A DNA stretch of 64,000 nucleotides from Leptodontidium sp. MPI-SDFR-AT-0119 (GCA_020726505.1 JAHLEZ010000012.1:992001-1056000), one strand, 5' to 3'. Shown: positions 31,381 to 43,599, counted from the stretch's first letter. Notes: generated from the sequence alone by a model not told the origin. Made by a program: numbers and translations.

Positions 31381-31440
31381 ATAATGAAGCTTATGAAAGG
31401 AAGCATATGTGTAATTTGTCTATCCGGTGTGAAGCTTGAA

Positions 31441-33128
31441 CTATACTTTCGCAACAACTTTGCTAACAGTGCCGTATTTTGCTTGCCAGGCGAAAAAGTA
31501 GAGAAGTGCCGCTAAAGGCTGTCCGATGAGTGTAAAGGAAACCCAGAAAATGCAATTCCCAATGATCCGTCCATTGATCCCTTGCATTTTCTCCAATGGT
31601 GCTGTGATAGCAATGAGTGGTAATTGGGCAATCATGCCTATGAATGCAACACCTGTTTTGTGTGAGTCTAAATCATTAGGGAAAGGGTGCTAGTTCTTAC
31701 CAATTATGTTGTGTGTTGGGATGCCAACAAGTATCTCGTGCAATACGCCTGAAAACACAAACACAGCGATACTTGCAGATCCAGTACTCCAGCCTCTTCC
31801 AATGAGTGGAGAGAAAACATGTCTCTTCATGAACTGATAGACTGGCTTATTCCATGTTCGCCAGTAAACTCCAACACTTGGACTGTTCCACCAATCGGTG
31901 TAGAACTCTCTATCTCCAAATTTCATGACCTCGGCTAAAGCGTTCAGGAATGATTGGAACAGGGCGAAGAAGCCAGCAAGCCAGATGACCAAGCTAATGG
32001 TTGACAGCTTCATGAGACGTTCCAGAATAGATACGAGATTGAGGTTGGCAATCTCCTCCAGGGAGTTCCGCAATACCGGTGCAGCATATTGAGCACTTGC
32101 AATCCACATGAATGCGTTCAACCCGAACACCTCTGCCATGCGTTTACCAACGAAGACCCATCGAATCTTGGCCGTTCTGGGATATACTGGTTGGTAGACC
32201 AAGGTTGGAGCCCACCAAAAGTAGGTCAGGTTGCTCAGAGTGATGTTGTGGGGATATGGGCATTGCTTGTATATTTCCGGGAGGGCGTCTTCCTCTCGCT
32301 TCGAGGGATGTAAATATGCATGTCGTAGATCCCGATTGGTAAAGGCATATGAATACGTCTTGAGCCAGACGATAATGGCATGGACCTCGCAGAGCGTCCC
32401 AATTAACGGATGGTGAATAAAGAAATAGACGATGACGGAGGTAATAAGAAGGCACAGGGATACGTTGATTCCATGGATCCAGGCGATCAACTTCCAAGTC
32501 GATTGGAACTTCAACATCTCCTCGTCAGATGCAACATAACTTCCTCCTGGTGTAGCGGTCCCAGACCTCTTTTTACCTGCGCCGAGTGACCTTCTTGCTT
32601 GTTGGGCTGCCACTAATTCGACAACGTATGCGAGGAAGAGGTGACACGGTATGATAAAGTAGAGGGCGGCTCCGAGAATCAGGTCTTGTCGTCTGTAATC
32701 GTGACATCGTATGCAAATGAGGACTCCGTACTGCTCTCAATTAGCTCTCGTCTTGTAGCAAACGAACACCACCATACCTTCTTAAAGTTCTCAAGCATCA
32801 ACCGCAGATTCCCAACAACTAAACATAGTCAGATAGATTCATTGTGCGAAGTAACTTGTAACTGACTGAGGACAATGACCATCAAGTTCCTGAAACCAAG
32901 AAAACTTGGAGTGGACTCGGAATCATGACTGAGACATGAAGTCCGCGGGTTCGAATGCACAGCTGCAACATGTCTGTATTTCTTTTTCAGACGGAGGGGC
33001 GCAAAAGGTTGTGGCGTGGAGAATCCATTGAGTTTGGGATTGACATGTGAATGGGCCGTTCGTTTGACAGGTGCTTCTGTGGAGAGCTCCACGCCAGTGA
33101 CGGTCGCAGTGTTGATGGAAGTTGCCAT
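31441..33128 (-). CDS. dga1-like (DGAT1): Diacylglycerol O-acyltransferase, DGAT1/MBOAT family
   Basis: ER multi-pass enzyme that makes triacylglycerol from diacylglycerol and acyl-CoA. The model is complement(join(31441..31652,31701..32730,32778..32818,32867..33128)), 514 aa. Visible signatures are NLRLMLENFKKYG in the first membrane region, FYTDWWNSPSVGVYWRTWNKPV (residues in the MBOAT FYxDWWN motif), RHVFSPLIGRG and the catalytic-His segment SGVLHEILVGIPTHNIIG. These are DGAT1-like rather than sterol-acyltransferase-like. The introns are 48, 47 and 48 nt. Intron 1 uses GTCAGT as 5' splice site and CTGAC as branch. The N-terminal 75 residues are hydrophilic and variable. The yeast symbol does not map cleanly: yeast DGA1 is DGAT2, and this is the ARE/DGAT1 class. 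Confidence 0.93.
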
Positions 33129-33842
33129 TGTCTCGAAGTTAAACTATAATAGAAATGTGAAAAGAGAGTAGAATCCCCCTCGAGGATAGACTCTACTTAA
33201 GAAAGACTCTCGAGCAAAGGGGGTTGAAGAGGAGTAATAACAGGAGCAGAAGGGGAATCAATGCGACCAACAGCCAGAAGCGGGACGACTGTGGCGGGGC
33301 AGGCCAAGCTACTGTACGCGAACGGAAGAGGATGTTTGAAATGGGCCTGAGAATGGCTTGGAATGGAATGGGAGGGGAAGTGCAGATGAGAAGAGGAAAT
33401 ACTAATGGAATAGAAGATATACTCTCTCTGCTCATCGTAAGGAGAGGAGCTGTCTAGCCCAGTCGATCCAATTGGGTGGGATCATTTCGCCTTTGGACTG
33501 GTTGAATTGACCTGCGTCAGTGTTGAGGACCGAGAGAAATCCAAGGCCCCTTCCAGCATCATTCAGTTCGGTCGGCCGCAAGCGCGCGACGGCGAAATGA
33601 TACTCCATTCCGACGCAAAGTGACCAGGCCAGGAATGCTCGAGATCCACAATCCTTGAAGCTTTCATATCAGAAACGTGATCTTCGACCAGATGACATTC
33701 ACCTGTGGACGACTCGCGACAATAGACCTCGTGTGACTTCTCTTGGACCTCGCCTCTCGCTATTCCGAACCAAGTCTGGTCATTTCAGCGACAGAGCCTC
33801 ATCTGACAGCACATAAACCTCGAGAATGACCTGGTATTGACC
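33129..33842. promoter_or_regulatory. Divergent promoter region, DGAT1 / pfs2
   Basis: 714 bp between opposing start codons. A pyrimidine/purine-biased strip lies at 33170-33240. No RNA gene or named site is seen. Confidence 0.5.
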
Positions 33843-36095
33843 ATGGCATACGAACAACGCGGCGAGCGCGACTATGGAGGTCAAGGGGGAGGGGGAGGTG
33901 GAGGTGGCGGAGGCTATGAGGGAGTCTTCATTCGCGGACGAGGTAGAAGTAAGTTGGACTTGGGGTGAAGAGTTATTGTCAAACTGGGCGAGCGCAGGGA
34001 GAGCACATGGATCTTGGAGTCCAAGTGGAACCAAAAGAAAGGACATCAGTGTGTTTTTGAAGGCAGGATCATTCGGAACCAGTTTTTCTACTTGAACTTC
34101 ACGATCTATCGGCCTTGTCCTTGAGATAAGCCTCGTCAAGAATGGATATCCATCACGTGATGAGATCATTATGTAGATATCCACGATACATTTCAATTCA
34201 AAGCTCGCCACGTCTATAAATCATTGCTAATCATGCTGTTACAGGACCGGTCACTGATTATGGATCTACTATGGTCCACTGGATGCGGAATCGGCAACCG
34301 AGATTCAAAGGCGGATATCAAGGAGAGAGGGAAAGACCAAGTGCCAGCTACATCGTTGATGTGAGTTTTCTTGCACAGCCGTACTTTATTTTGCTAATTA
34401 AAATAGATGATTCCACCTCTAGCAAGAGTAAACGAGCCTGCTGATACGATCCCAGCTCGCCATCTTCACACATCTTTAAACAAAAACAAACACCCGGTCA
34501 ACGTCGTACACTGGACACCAGACGGCCGAAGATTACTTACAGGCTCCAGCAGTGGCGAGTTTACGCTATGGAATGGAACTGGTTTCAACTTCGAGACCAT
34601 TATGCAAGCACATGATGTTGCTATCCGAGCTCTGTCTTATTCTCACAACAATGACTGGTTACTATCAGCTGATCATGATGGAATGATCAAGTACTGGCAG
34701 CCTAACTTCAACAACGTGAAAGTCATTCAAGGACACAACGAAGCGATCAGAGATATTGCGTTTAGTCCAAATGATTCGAAGTTCATCACAGCTTCTGATG
34801 ATGCGAAGTTGAAGATATTCGACTTCGCTTTGGGAACCGAGGAATCTTTGCTTGATGGTCATGGTTGGGATGTCAAAAGCGTCGACTGGCATCCTACTAA
34901 AGGTCTTGTCGTATCCGGATCAAAAGATCATTTGGTCAAACTATGGGATCCTCGGACCAGTCGCGTATTGACAACACTATTTGGCCACAAGAATACCCTC
35001 ACCAAGACACTCTTCGAACGAGTCCGAGGCGACTGTCTAGCAACCTCCGCACGAGACCAAATCGCACGTGTATTCGACCTCCGAATGATGCGTGACATCG
35101 TCCTCTTGAAAGGGCACGAAAAGGAAATCTCCACGCTGACTTGGCATCCAATTCACTCCAACATGATCAGCACGGGCGGAGGCGACGGAGCAATATTCCA
35201 CTACCTGCTCGACGAACCTAACAACCCACCAGGAGCAGTGCCCACCTTAGCACCATGGGACAGCACATCTCCCTCAACCGCAATCGCTCAAACCATACAC
35301 CCAGCACACAAAATCAAGCACGCCCACGAGTTCCCAATCTGGTCCATGGACTGGCACCCGCTAGGCCACATCCTCGCATCAGGATCCAACGACCGCACCA
35401 CCAAGTTCTGGACACGCGCTCGACCAGGCGACACAGATATCTCCAACGACAGACACCACATCGGCGAAGCAGCCGCCGAAGCCCAAGGGACATGGGACCG
35501 CCGTGGTGGCCGACGTCAACGCCAGGAAGAAGAAGAGCAGGAGATGGAGGACGAAACAGAAGGTCTCGTCGACCAGAAGATGCCTTCCAAACTCCCCAGC
35601 TTCCCTGGTATCCCCGGCCTTCCACTACCAGGCAGTGCTCAGCCCATCATACCAGGCATGGGCAATGCTCCTCCGCCATCAATATCGCAATATCAACCGC
35701 CGCCTCAGATGCCATACGGTGCAGGCGTACCACCTCCACCACCAGGAATGGATCTCAACAACCCACCTGACTTCGCCGCCTTGGCGGAAATGATGCAGAA
35801 AGCTGGCCTACCGCCTCCGCTTCCAGGACAGCTGCCCCCTCCTCCCCCTGGAATGATGATTCCAGGCATGCCTGGTATGCCACCGCCGGGATTCGGTTTG
35901 CCGCCTGGCTTCATACCGCCGCCTGGCATGGGACAGCAACCTCCTTTTCCCATCCCCGGGATGGGCGGCGAGGATCGACAGGGCAGTGAGCAGGCGAGTA
36001 GTTCTGGGACCGTGAGGAGACGAGGACCGTTGCCGAGCCAGGAGGAAAGCTTGCAGATGGAGCAGAGGAGAGGAAAATTTACTCGTGCTAGGTAG
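33843..36095 (+). CDS. pfs2: PFS2 (WDR33) polyadenylation factor, WD40 protein
   Basis: Subunit of the cleavage and polyadenylation factor that helps recognise the poly(A) signal in the nucleus. The model is join(33843..33948,34245..34360,34407..36095), 636 aa. A Gly-run N-terminus is followed by the diagnostic [19 protein letters not shown] and [14 protein letters not shown], then seven WD40 repeats from about residue 95 to 385, then a Pro/Gly/Met-rich tail with PPPPPGM tracts and a basic end. Intron 1 is 296 nt, the longest seen in this window, and intron 2 is 46 nt. The first two exons are short, and a model beginning at the later methionine (34407) would lose the conserved N-terminal block. 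Confidence 0.94.
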
Positions 36096-36621
36096 CTTCT
36101 CGTTTCCTCTTTGATCTAGGTTCTGCAGTGCCTTGCTGGGTGGTTGGAAGATTTGTATAACAGAAATGGGAATCTGGCGTTGACAGATGATGCTTTCTAG
36201 GTGATCTTTATGGTTATCTGATTGAGGCCGGAAAATTGATCGTTTCTAAGGACCGTGAATGACATCTAGCCTAGCTTTGAGACCGTGAAGCAGCAAGTCC
36301 ATAAGCAATATCAAACTAGAAAATCGATTATTCAGACACACTGGCAGAATATGTCACAGCCATCACAGTTCTTGGCTTGCAAGTAAGATTTATTCGGTAT
36401 ATTGTGTATCGAGTATGCTATTTATGACATGTTGAACTACAATCCATAAATGCAAATGACCAATGACAAGCAGAAAAACGCCATGCTGATATGCAATGCA
36501 ACACAAATACCCCTCTACCAAGCCTTCGATTAAAGCCACCATGCAAAATGCAAATATCTCTGCTCTCGCGAGCCAATTTCTCTACCTATTATCCCCAGGT
36601 AAATGAAAAATGCAAATACAA
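36096..36621. other. Intergenic region between convergent pfs2 and nuclease
   Basis: 526 bp, A/T-rich, expected to hold both 3' UTRs. Nothing else is seen. Confidence 0.5.
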
Positions 36622-37686
36622 TCACAAATTCGAACTTCCCCCCGGCGCAGTCAAATTCCTCGGACTCGTCCTCCTCTCCACAGCCGGACCTTCTCCCTTC
36701 CCAAACGCCTTCTGCCTAGCCGCATATTCCCTAATAACCAAACTACACACCGTATCAGCACAGAGCCTCTTCCGTCTCTGCACCGGCAACTTCGTCGCGA
36801 ACTCCAACCCGCTCGCCCTCTCCACGGCCTCGATCGGTACCTCAAAATCCGTAATCGGCTTCTCATTCGGGATTGCTGCGTTAGGGAGCACAAATGCCCC
36901 TACAGCAACAGGTCCAGACGTCGTCCCATCTTCCGCGAAGATAACCTTGTAGAAATGAGTCGGTACCGCAATATTCGGTGGGTTACCAATAACCTCGTAC
37001 GAAACTCTCCATTTCCCATCCGCAGCATCCCTTTTAGGGAGGTATAACGGCCCGGTGACGATCCTGACCGAGGGGTATCTCTGCGTGAGTCTGCGGCAGA
37101 AATCCTCGAAGTGCGCCCAGTAATCTCTGTTGAAGCCCTCGCCGACCTGCGGACACATGTTCGTCAGGTAGAAGGTATCATTAATGGCATCCTGACTCCA
37201 TTTTGCGTCTGCGGCTGGTACTTGGTGGCCTCGGTCGTAGCCGCTGCGGAAGTAGTCTTTCAGCTTGCCTCTGAACTTTTCTGGGACGGAGGGGTCTTCG
37301 AGGAAGACGCTCTGTTTGCGGTCACCGTGTGAGGCGGCGAGGGATGCCGGAGTGATGTGCTCTGCTACCCAGGAGGGGTTTCGTAGTCGACGGTCGAAGG
37401 AGGATACTAAAGCGTTGCGGGTTGCGAGGTCTGCTACTGGACCTGGGAAGCCATATTGAAAGAGGCCCGCTGGGTCGACGGGTGGAATAATGGATTTGGG
37501 TGGCAGAGGAAGAGTTCCTGGTATAGGTGCTGGAGGAGAAGTGGTTGTTGATGTCGTGGAGAGAGTAGTTGAGGATTGGACTGCTTGAAGCTTCTTTTCT
37601 GAGCGCGTTGAATACATGGCTGCTGTAACTCCTGCACCTGTTGCTGCGCTCACAGCCGCTATAATTGCTATGGTAGTCTTTGACAT
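36622..37686 (-). CDS. nuc1: DNA/RNA non-specific endonuclease, NUC1/EndoG type (mitochondrial)
   Basis: Beta-beta-alpha-metal nuclease of mitochondria, degrading DNA and RNA and linked to apoptosis-like death in fungi. It is a single exon of 354 aa with start ATG at 37686. An N-terminal hydrophobic segment (about residues 5-24) can act as targeting signal and inner-membrane anchor, followed by a Ser/Thr/Pro linker. The catalytic motif DRGH lies at about residues 151-154 in YDRGHQVPAAD, and the metal-binding Asn is in LTNMCPQ (about 176). The length agrees with EndoG-type fungal enzymes. The C-terminus from about residue 325 is a family-poor, charged tail. Confidence 0.94.
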   Translation of the reverse strand: MSKTTIAIIAAVSAATGAGVTAAMYSTRSEKKLQAVQSSTTLSTTSTTTSPPAPIPGTLPLPPKSIIPPVDPAGLFQYGFPGPVADLATRNALVSSFDRRLRNPSWVAEHITPASLAASHGDRKQSVFLEDPSVPEKFRGKLKDYFRSGYDRGHQVPAADAKWSQDAINDTFYLTNMCPQVGEGFNRDYWAHFEDFCRRLTQRYPSVRIVTGPLYLPKRDAADGKWRVSYEVIGNPPNIAVPTHFYKVIFAEDGTTSGPVAVGAFVLPNAAIPNEKPITDFEVPIEAVERASGLEFATKLPVQRRKRLCADTVCSLVIREYAARQKAFGKGEGPAVERRTSPRNLTAPGGSSNL

Positions 37687-38229
37687 CTTGGCGGATTGAT
37701 ATGGGAGGTACAGTATTTATTGTCTCTCGGGTGTCGTTGACTGTTGGGGCGCGAATGATCAGTATAGAGACATGAAGAGTAGACGCGTGGTTCCTTTGGT
37801 GTTGATGGCCAAGTCACGAACCAATGGTCCTCCAGTGACTTTTTCTTGCCGAGACCCTTGTTTTGCCGGGCACGCTAGGGAACTCGCGCTCGGTGGGATA
37901 TATGCGGTCTTGGCGAGGCTGCAGCTCGAATAGTGGAATAAAAGTCTGTGCCCTGCCGTTTCTGCGGAGTGAACCACTCTGCATGAGGACGCGGCTGAAG
38001 ATCGTGCAATCTTAATCCTGCACATCGGCTTGCGTTGCGTCCTGAAGGAGGAGGCACAGGCTTGGCTGCAATACGCCTCTTGATATATCCCAGTACGTAC
38101 AGTACTGGACCCAAGGTCGGACGGGACAAGGTCTCTATTTCAGCTTCATCTCATCTCCCTCTCTCTCACTTCTCATGTTCATGTTGAACGACCTCTCTCT
38201 CCTCTCGGGTCCATATTGATCTCGTGAGA
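37687..38229. promoter_or_regulatory. Divergent region, nuclease / membrane-protein gene
   Basis: 543 bp between opposing starts. A pyrimidine-rich tract at 38130-38200 precedes the + strand gene. No other feature is evident. Confidence 0.45.
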
Positions 38230-39151
38230 ATGTCTCTCTCTCGTATACTGATCACGAGTTCTGGTACCACGACCACGTACCTCCCGCTCAGTACTGCCTA
38301 TCCCGCTCAAACAGGCTGCTCTTCTCTCTTCGTCAACCCCGCTGTTGAGGGCGGTGACAGGTTGTTTGCATTCGATCCCGGATATGCAGCTCATAATTCT
38401 GGCCCGGCTTGTATGCCGCCTCAAGCTACACTCTGGTGGGGACAAGATACTGCAACAGATTTGACGACCAGGACCGAGTTGGGTGGATACAAGATGGTAT
38501 GTCCTGAGGCATACAAGACCGTTGCTATGAGTGTGTTGGACAAGAGCAGTACGAGGGTGGGTTGCTGTCCATCGTAAGTATCCACAACATCTCAGTATGT
38601 CTCCTACATCCGAGCTGATTTATTTATACAGGGGTTACAATTTCGTGGACTGGGCTACGGCGCCAAACCCGCTACAATGCAATTCTCCTTTGCCAGCAGC
38701 GATGGTCACTTACATTCAAGCCGTTCCTTCAGGCACGTGGACAACTACCAGTACTTCGATAGCGGAGCCAAGTTCTATCTGGGGAGTCCAAGTCAATGGC
38801 ATCCTTTTCGCCAAGCCAGTTGCTACGAGTACGAATGTTATCACATCGAATGCAGCACCAAGCAGTACCGAGGCGTCGGAACCAACTAGCCATCAGTCGG
38901 GACTGGGGAGAGGGGCGAAGATCGGGATTGGAATTGGATCAGCTATGGCCTTCGTGTTCTTGTGTGCTATGTTGCTAGTTGGGGTGTTGTTCTGGAAGAG
39001 GAAACGAAGGGCCATGACGGCCTCGCCAAGTCAGGTTGCAATCGGGCCACAGTATTCGGAAGAAGATCAGAAGTCATTCCATAATGTGAGGACAGAGGAA
39101 CGGCATGATAAGCAGCAGGTGGACTCAACACGACATGTAGGAATGGGATAA
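38230..39151 (+). CDS. Single-pass membrane protein of unknown function, Cys-containing ectodomain
   Basis: I do not recognise a named family. The model is join(38230..38573,38632..39151), 287 aa, with one 58-nt intron that joins GCCPS to GYNFVDW. The predicted ectodomain (residues 1-200) has eight Cys and aromatic patches (ATLWWGQD, VDWATAP) and ends in a Ser/Thr-rich stalk. A single transmembrane helix (about residues 225-247, AKIGIGIGSAMAFVFLCAML) is followed by KRKRR and an 45-residue cytoplasmic tail. This layout is common in fungal surface proteins such as stress-sensor-like or orphan Helotiales proteins. No strong signal peptide is visible at the chosen ATG, so topology is uncertain. 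Confidence 0.7.
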
Positions 39152-40215
39152 CGTGGGGGAATAGGTTGCTAGATATTCTGTCACAACATGTGGAGCAAAG
39201 CTCAATTAAATAGCAAGTAAAATACCACCGACGTTTTCTCGTCTTTTCACTGGCACTGATACTCCAATAATGATACAAGGCCGTGGGTAAATAAGACACC
39301 TTCCAACCAAAAAATATCTGTCTAGCAACTAAGTCAGAAACTGCAAGAGCGCCACGGACCTGCTACCAGCCTTAATAAGAGCTTTAACCTTGCCAGGATA
39401 GATCCAAGTGAAGTCGCCATGGTCAACAACATAAGGACAGCATCAGAAACAAGCAGCCAGTACTCATGCTAAAGCAAGCCCGCATTCTTCTCTTGGCTAT
39501 ACTCCACAAACTCAATTATGTAACAGATGAAGATGAAGACACTCACAGCCACCGCGACGTGTGTTTGCCATGGAACAATTTTATCTAACATGTTATTTTT
39601 TCAAAAACAGAAATGAAGAGGTTTCTTGCAGCTATGTAACCAAGATATTCAACTTTACTACATTGTGTATAGGTCAGCTTCTTATGGACTAGAGAAATTG
39701 TCCCGTATCATATTCCTAATATGTAAATACGGAGTGTGAACTTACTGCTTCCACTTAGTGTGAAAAACATGAAGAGCTAAACTCGTGGGCGCCAGAGCTG
39801 GAGTACCTGGAAGATGCTTGAGACATCAATCATGGTTGCAAATACTCTTGTGGAATCATTTGATGGCTCGTAGTCAAATACGCTCATATACTTGAGGTTC
39901 TGTCCTCACAAATGCCACTGGAGGGCCCCATTTAGCAACCGAGGAACTTTGGTCATAAGCGAACGAGCTTGTTTCAACACTGCCACAACACTACCGGAGG
40001 CCTAGTCTACTTAGTCTAACGTCCCTCAGCGATGAAGCCAACTCGAAGGAGACTCGTGCTTTAAAGACGTGCTTGGGCGCTCGGCTGGTTCGGGAGGACA
40101 CGAAAGATAGGAATCGAAGCCGTATCACCGTATTTTCTTATCACGTCAACCCTCCTTGATAATGATATTTTGGTGATATACTCCTGCAAAACTTCATGTC
40201 AACCACACCAGAAGA
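39152..40215. promoter_or_regulatory. Upstream region of the Zn2Cys6 gene
   Basis: 1.06 kb, A/T-rich. No coding frame, RNA gene or repeat can be supported. Confidence 0.4.
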
Positions 40216-41660
40216 ATGCCCCCACGTCGATCACATCGGAAGTCCCATACTGGATGCCTGCAGTGTAAAAGAAGGCACGTGAAGGTGAGCCCGTATCGTC
40301 ATTTCCTTTTCGTCCTTCGAGGAATTATAGGCATATGCGTGTTGATTTTCACGTTTGCGTTGCCTCAAGCGCCACATTCGAACCCCCACAGGAATCTGAC
40401 ATCTTCCAGTGCGATGAAAAACGTCCAACATGTGGTCCATGTACAAAGCGGGAACTCGTTTGCCATTTCCAGCCCAACTCCGGGTTTGAGAATGGGCAGC
40501 TGGGCCCTAAAGGTTCTCTAGACCAGCAACGAAATAGATCTCATGGTCCTTTACCAGCAAGGACCATAGAACTAAAACTACTCCACCATTTCATCACCGA
40601 TGTGTACAAAACATTCTACCCACGGGACGAAGCTCACGTCCAGTGCTGGCAGGTCCACGTGCCAGACATAGCGCTGGAGCATACGTTCCTTCTAGACAGT
40701 CTGCTCGCAATTTCTGCACTACATCTCGCGCATCGCGAGACTGGTGCGAAGAAATCCTGGTTGCAGACTGCGCTACGGTATCAAGACCTGACACTAGCTG
40801 GTCTCAACAAGGTACTTTCAAGTATCAATCCGGAGAACTGCGAGGCTGTTGCCCTCTGTTCTATCTTGGTGTTGACGCTCTCCATCGCGATACCCGGCAT
40901 CTGTAACGATCCAGATGACGAGGCGTCTCGGAGTCCAATAGCGGATCTCCCTGGCCTTCGGAAGTTGGTGCAGGGCATGGAAATCATATGCGCGCAGTCA
41001 GAAGTTGTGTTAAGAAACGGGGTCCTGAAGGACTTCTTCCTGCCGATGTTCGACCCTAAGACTGTTACTCCCAGGCCTGTGGTCCAGGGCGTCGAAGAGT
41101 TAGTGTTCTTACCTACTGCGCATTATCTGTGTAGCAGACAGTGCAAAGAAGAAAAGTGGCTTACGGTACAACAGAGTCGCGTTTTCGAAAGGCTATAAAT
41201 TATGCCCGTACGTCAAATCCTTCAAGCTACTTACTCTCTTAATTTTCTCATTCGTGGCCTCAATCTAACATTTCACCACAGACAAATCTTAGAGTCCCTG
41301 AGCAGATTAACGATAGAAATCAGCAAAAGCGCCAACGAACACCAAGAAGCCTTCCAACAAGCCTGTCGTTTACTCGCGGAACTCATCTCGCCGCTTTCAA
41401 CCCTGAGTCACGGCCCAGTCATCACCTGGCCGCATAAGATAAGCCCTGTGATATTCTCGCTGCTTGAGAGCAGCGATCCCCTGGCCTGTCTCTTGTTCTT
41501 GCATTATGGCGTTGTGCTGGACATATTCTCGTACTGGTGGCTCACGAGAAATGCTGGCAGACGTCTGGTGAGGGCTTTACTTCCTTACTCTTCGGCTGTG
41601 GATGAGTCTTGGAGACTGACGGTGGAGTGGGCAAAATTGATTGTTGGAGTTGTGAACTGA
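40216..41660 (+). CDS. Zn(II)2Cys6 transcription factor with a frame break
   Basis: Fungal-specific binuclear zinc cluster regulator. Exon 1 40216-40284, intron 40285-40409 (125 nt), exon 2 from 40410. The cluster C14-x2-C17-x6-C24-x6-C31-x2-C34-x6-C41 is complete after splicing and is followed by a fungal-TF middle region (LLHHFITDVYKTFYP, LLDSLLAISALHLAHRE). Downstream, a very typical intron 41208-41281 (GTACGT..TCTAAC..CACAG) precedes a last exon, 41282-41660, of good coding quality (RLTIEISKSANEHQEAF..). The frames do not meet: exon 2 reaches TAA at 41196-41198, and the joined model is one base out. Either a single-base change has inactivated the gene (or exists only in the assembly), or an unusual splice is used. 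If translated as is, the protein stops after FERL. The target genes are unknown. Confidence 0.75.
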
Positions 41661-42492
41661 ACTTTGAAGATGACTACATTATTCTGGTTTAGACTCTGTG
41701 CTTTCTGGAGGGAGGGACAACGGACGGTTAGGGTTCTTAGTTTCCGGAACATTACATGACGTAGACTTAGACTTTGGCGTTGGATGTTACACATAGGGTG
41801 TGGCTGGGCAGTATTCCGGTAAAAGGGAGACTCGGAACTTTGGTATCATAGTTGGGGCGTATATCTAGAGGATTGCAGAGCTAGAGGCCGTTTATCCAAT
41901 CTCCACATGTTAATTTTTTGTTAATAAAGAGATCGAGCGCTTCAAAAATAGCCCAGAATCCTTCCTTATTCCTTACCATTTCGAAAAACTTTAGGGAACA
42001 GGAATACATGAGAATGTCCAGAAGACAACGGCAGCAAGGGCGGACTCTACAGTTGATTACCTTGCAAAAGAGCAGAGAATCTCACAAACCCACCGACACC
42101 GACGTTGGCTAGACCAAACATGTCGTAGAGACGTCATTTGCACCTTAGGAGATCTGGCTCTCACCACCGGATTGTGGTTTGAATTTGAATGTCACCACTC
42201 TAAGCGGCGACATTGATGTTGTTTTGCCACCTCGCTTGACCGCCCAGAGTCAACACCGATGTACGTACCCCGCCGAATTTCAACACGGCCCCTCCTCGCG
42301 ACTTTCTACACTTAACACAACACCGCAGACACCAGGCTGCATATCCTCTTGTACAATACCTCGATATCAATCAAGCGTATTCTTCGCGAAGGTATCAATC
42401 GAATATCACAACCCTGAGTACGAAAGCGCCGCAGCAATGCACGCAAAAGGTAAGCTCCCCATTTCGCACCATCTTCTGATCTCGTGGTATTT
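41661..42492. promoter_or_regulatory. Upstream region of the Lys-rich gene, with possible extra 5' exon
   Basis: 830 bp. At 42437 an ATG begins MHAK and is followed by GTAAGC; splicing to 42528 (ACCAAG|CT) would give MHAKAIKWYRYT, an alternative N-terminus for the next gene. Otherwise nothing is seen. Confidence 0.4.
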
Positions 42493-43599
42493 ATGAACCA
42501 ACTACCACAATCGAACATCAACCAAGCTATTAAGTGGTACCGATACACGCTACGGAACAACAAGCTGACGCGCGTAGCCAACAAGAACGCGCCCAAGGGC
42601 AACGGTAAAGGCAACAACAGCAAATCCGGCTCCAAGAAGTCAGGTTCTGGAAATGCATCGTTCCCCACGTCCGCTGGTGCCAACGCGAAGAACCGCCACA
42701 AAGGCAGAGGAAAGAACACGAATGTCCAACCAAAGGAACAAGTGAAGGCCAAGGAAAACGCTAAGGTTCAGGAGGCTAAGGGATCTAAGGGCAAGGTATG
42801 CTTACGATCGCGGATATCGGGAGGTCGTTCTGGGGAATGGATGTTGGCTAATACGATCGCTGATTTAGAAGGGCAAGAACAAGAAAGACAAGAAGCAGAA
42901 GGCCGTTGACAAGGCAGAGACGAAGAGACTCCAGGACCAACACAAGGCCGATAAGAAGAAGAAGAAGGACCTAGAGGAGAAGCGCAAGGACGAGCAGAAA
43001 AAGAACAACGAGCAGCAGCAGCAGAAGCGTGAGGCTGATAGGAAGAAGGCGGCTCAGGAGCTCGAGAAGAAAGCCGAGGCTTGGAACCAAGATCAACTTG
43101 ACAAGCAGGGCAAGAAGGTAAATGAACATCTTCACCCCATCTCAGCACAATTAATAGCTAACCCCTTCCGCAGAAGCCTCAAAAGCAACCCAAGGAATCC
43201 GAGCCCGCCCCTCTCAAGCCAGTTCACACCGGTGTCCACAAGCAGAAGAAATCCAAGAAAGCCAAGCAAGAAGCCCGTGCCGCTCTCATCAAGTTCGAGA
43301 ATACCACTCCAGAGCCAGAGACCAGCTTGGTCAAGCCAGAAGTCGTCAGCCCCAAGCTCGAATTCGAGCCCGAGCCTGAGATCGACCTCTCCGACTCCAG
43401 CACATCGCTTTCCCCTGAAGAACTTCAGGCCGTCCCAAAGAAGCACCATGTCCAATATCGAGCTTTTTGGGAGGAGCGCAAGAAGTTGGCTGCTAACATG
43501 AAGGACGTGGTGGAGAAGTTGAAGACGCTGTCTGCTAGGGACACGTACATCGAGGCTAAGCTATCTGATATGAGACACTTGGGTCGAATGGCTACCTAA
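42493..43599 (+). CDS. Lysine-rich coiled-coil protein, unknown function
   Basis: I do not recognise a family. The model is join(42493..42795,42869..43117,43174..43599), 325 aa. The N-terminus (IKWYRYTLRNNKLTRVANK) is followed by a Gly/Lys/Asn-rich basic region. Exon 2 encodes an almost pure Lys/Glu/Gln helix, likely coiled coil. Exon 3 encodes an acidic stretch and a C-terminal helical domain (VQYRAFWEERKKLAANMKDV). Both introns (73 and 56 nt) are phase 0 and sit between AAG codons. An upstream short exon at 42437 is a possible alternative start. The charge pattern suggests a nucleic-acid or ribosome-associated protein, but this is only inference. Confidence 0.72.

Noticed and set aside
32935..32960. 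GGGTTCGAATGC, resembling a tRNA B box
   Set aside because: No pairing T-stem and no A box at the right distance. It lies in exon 1 of the DGAT1 gene.
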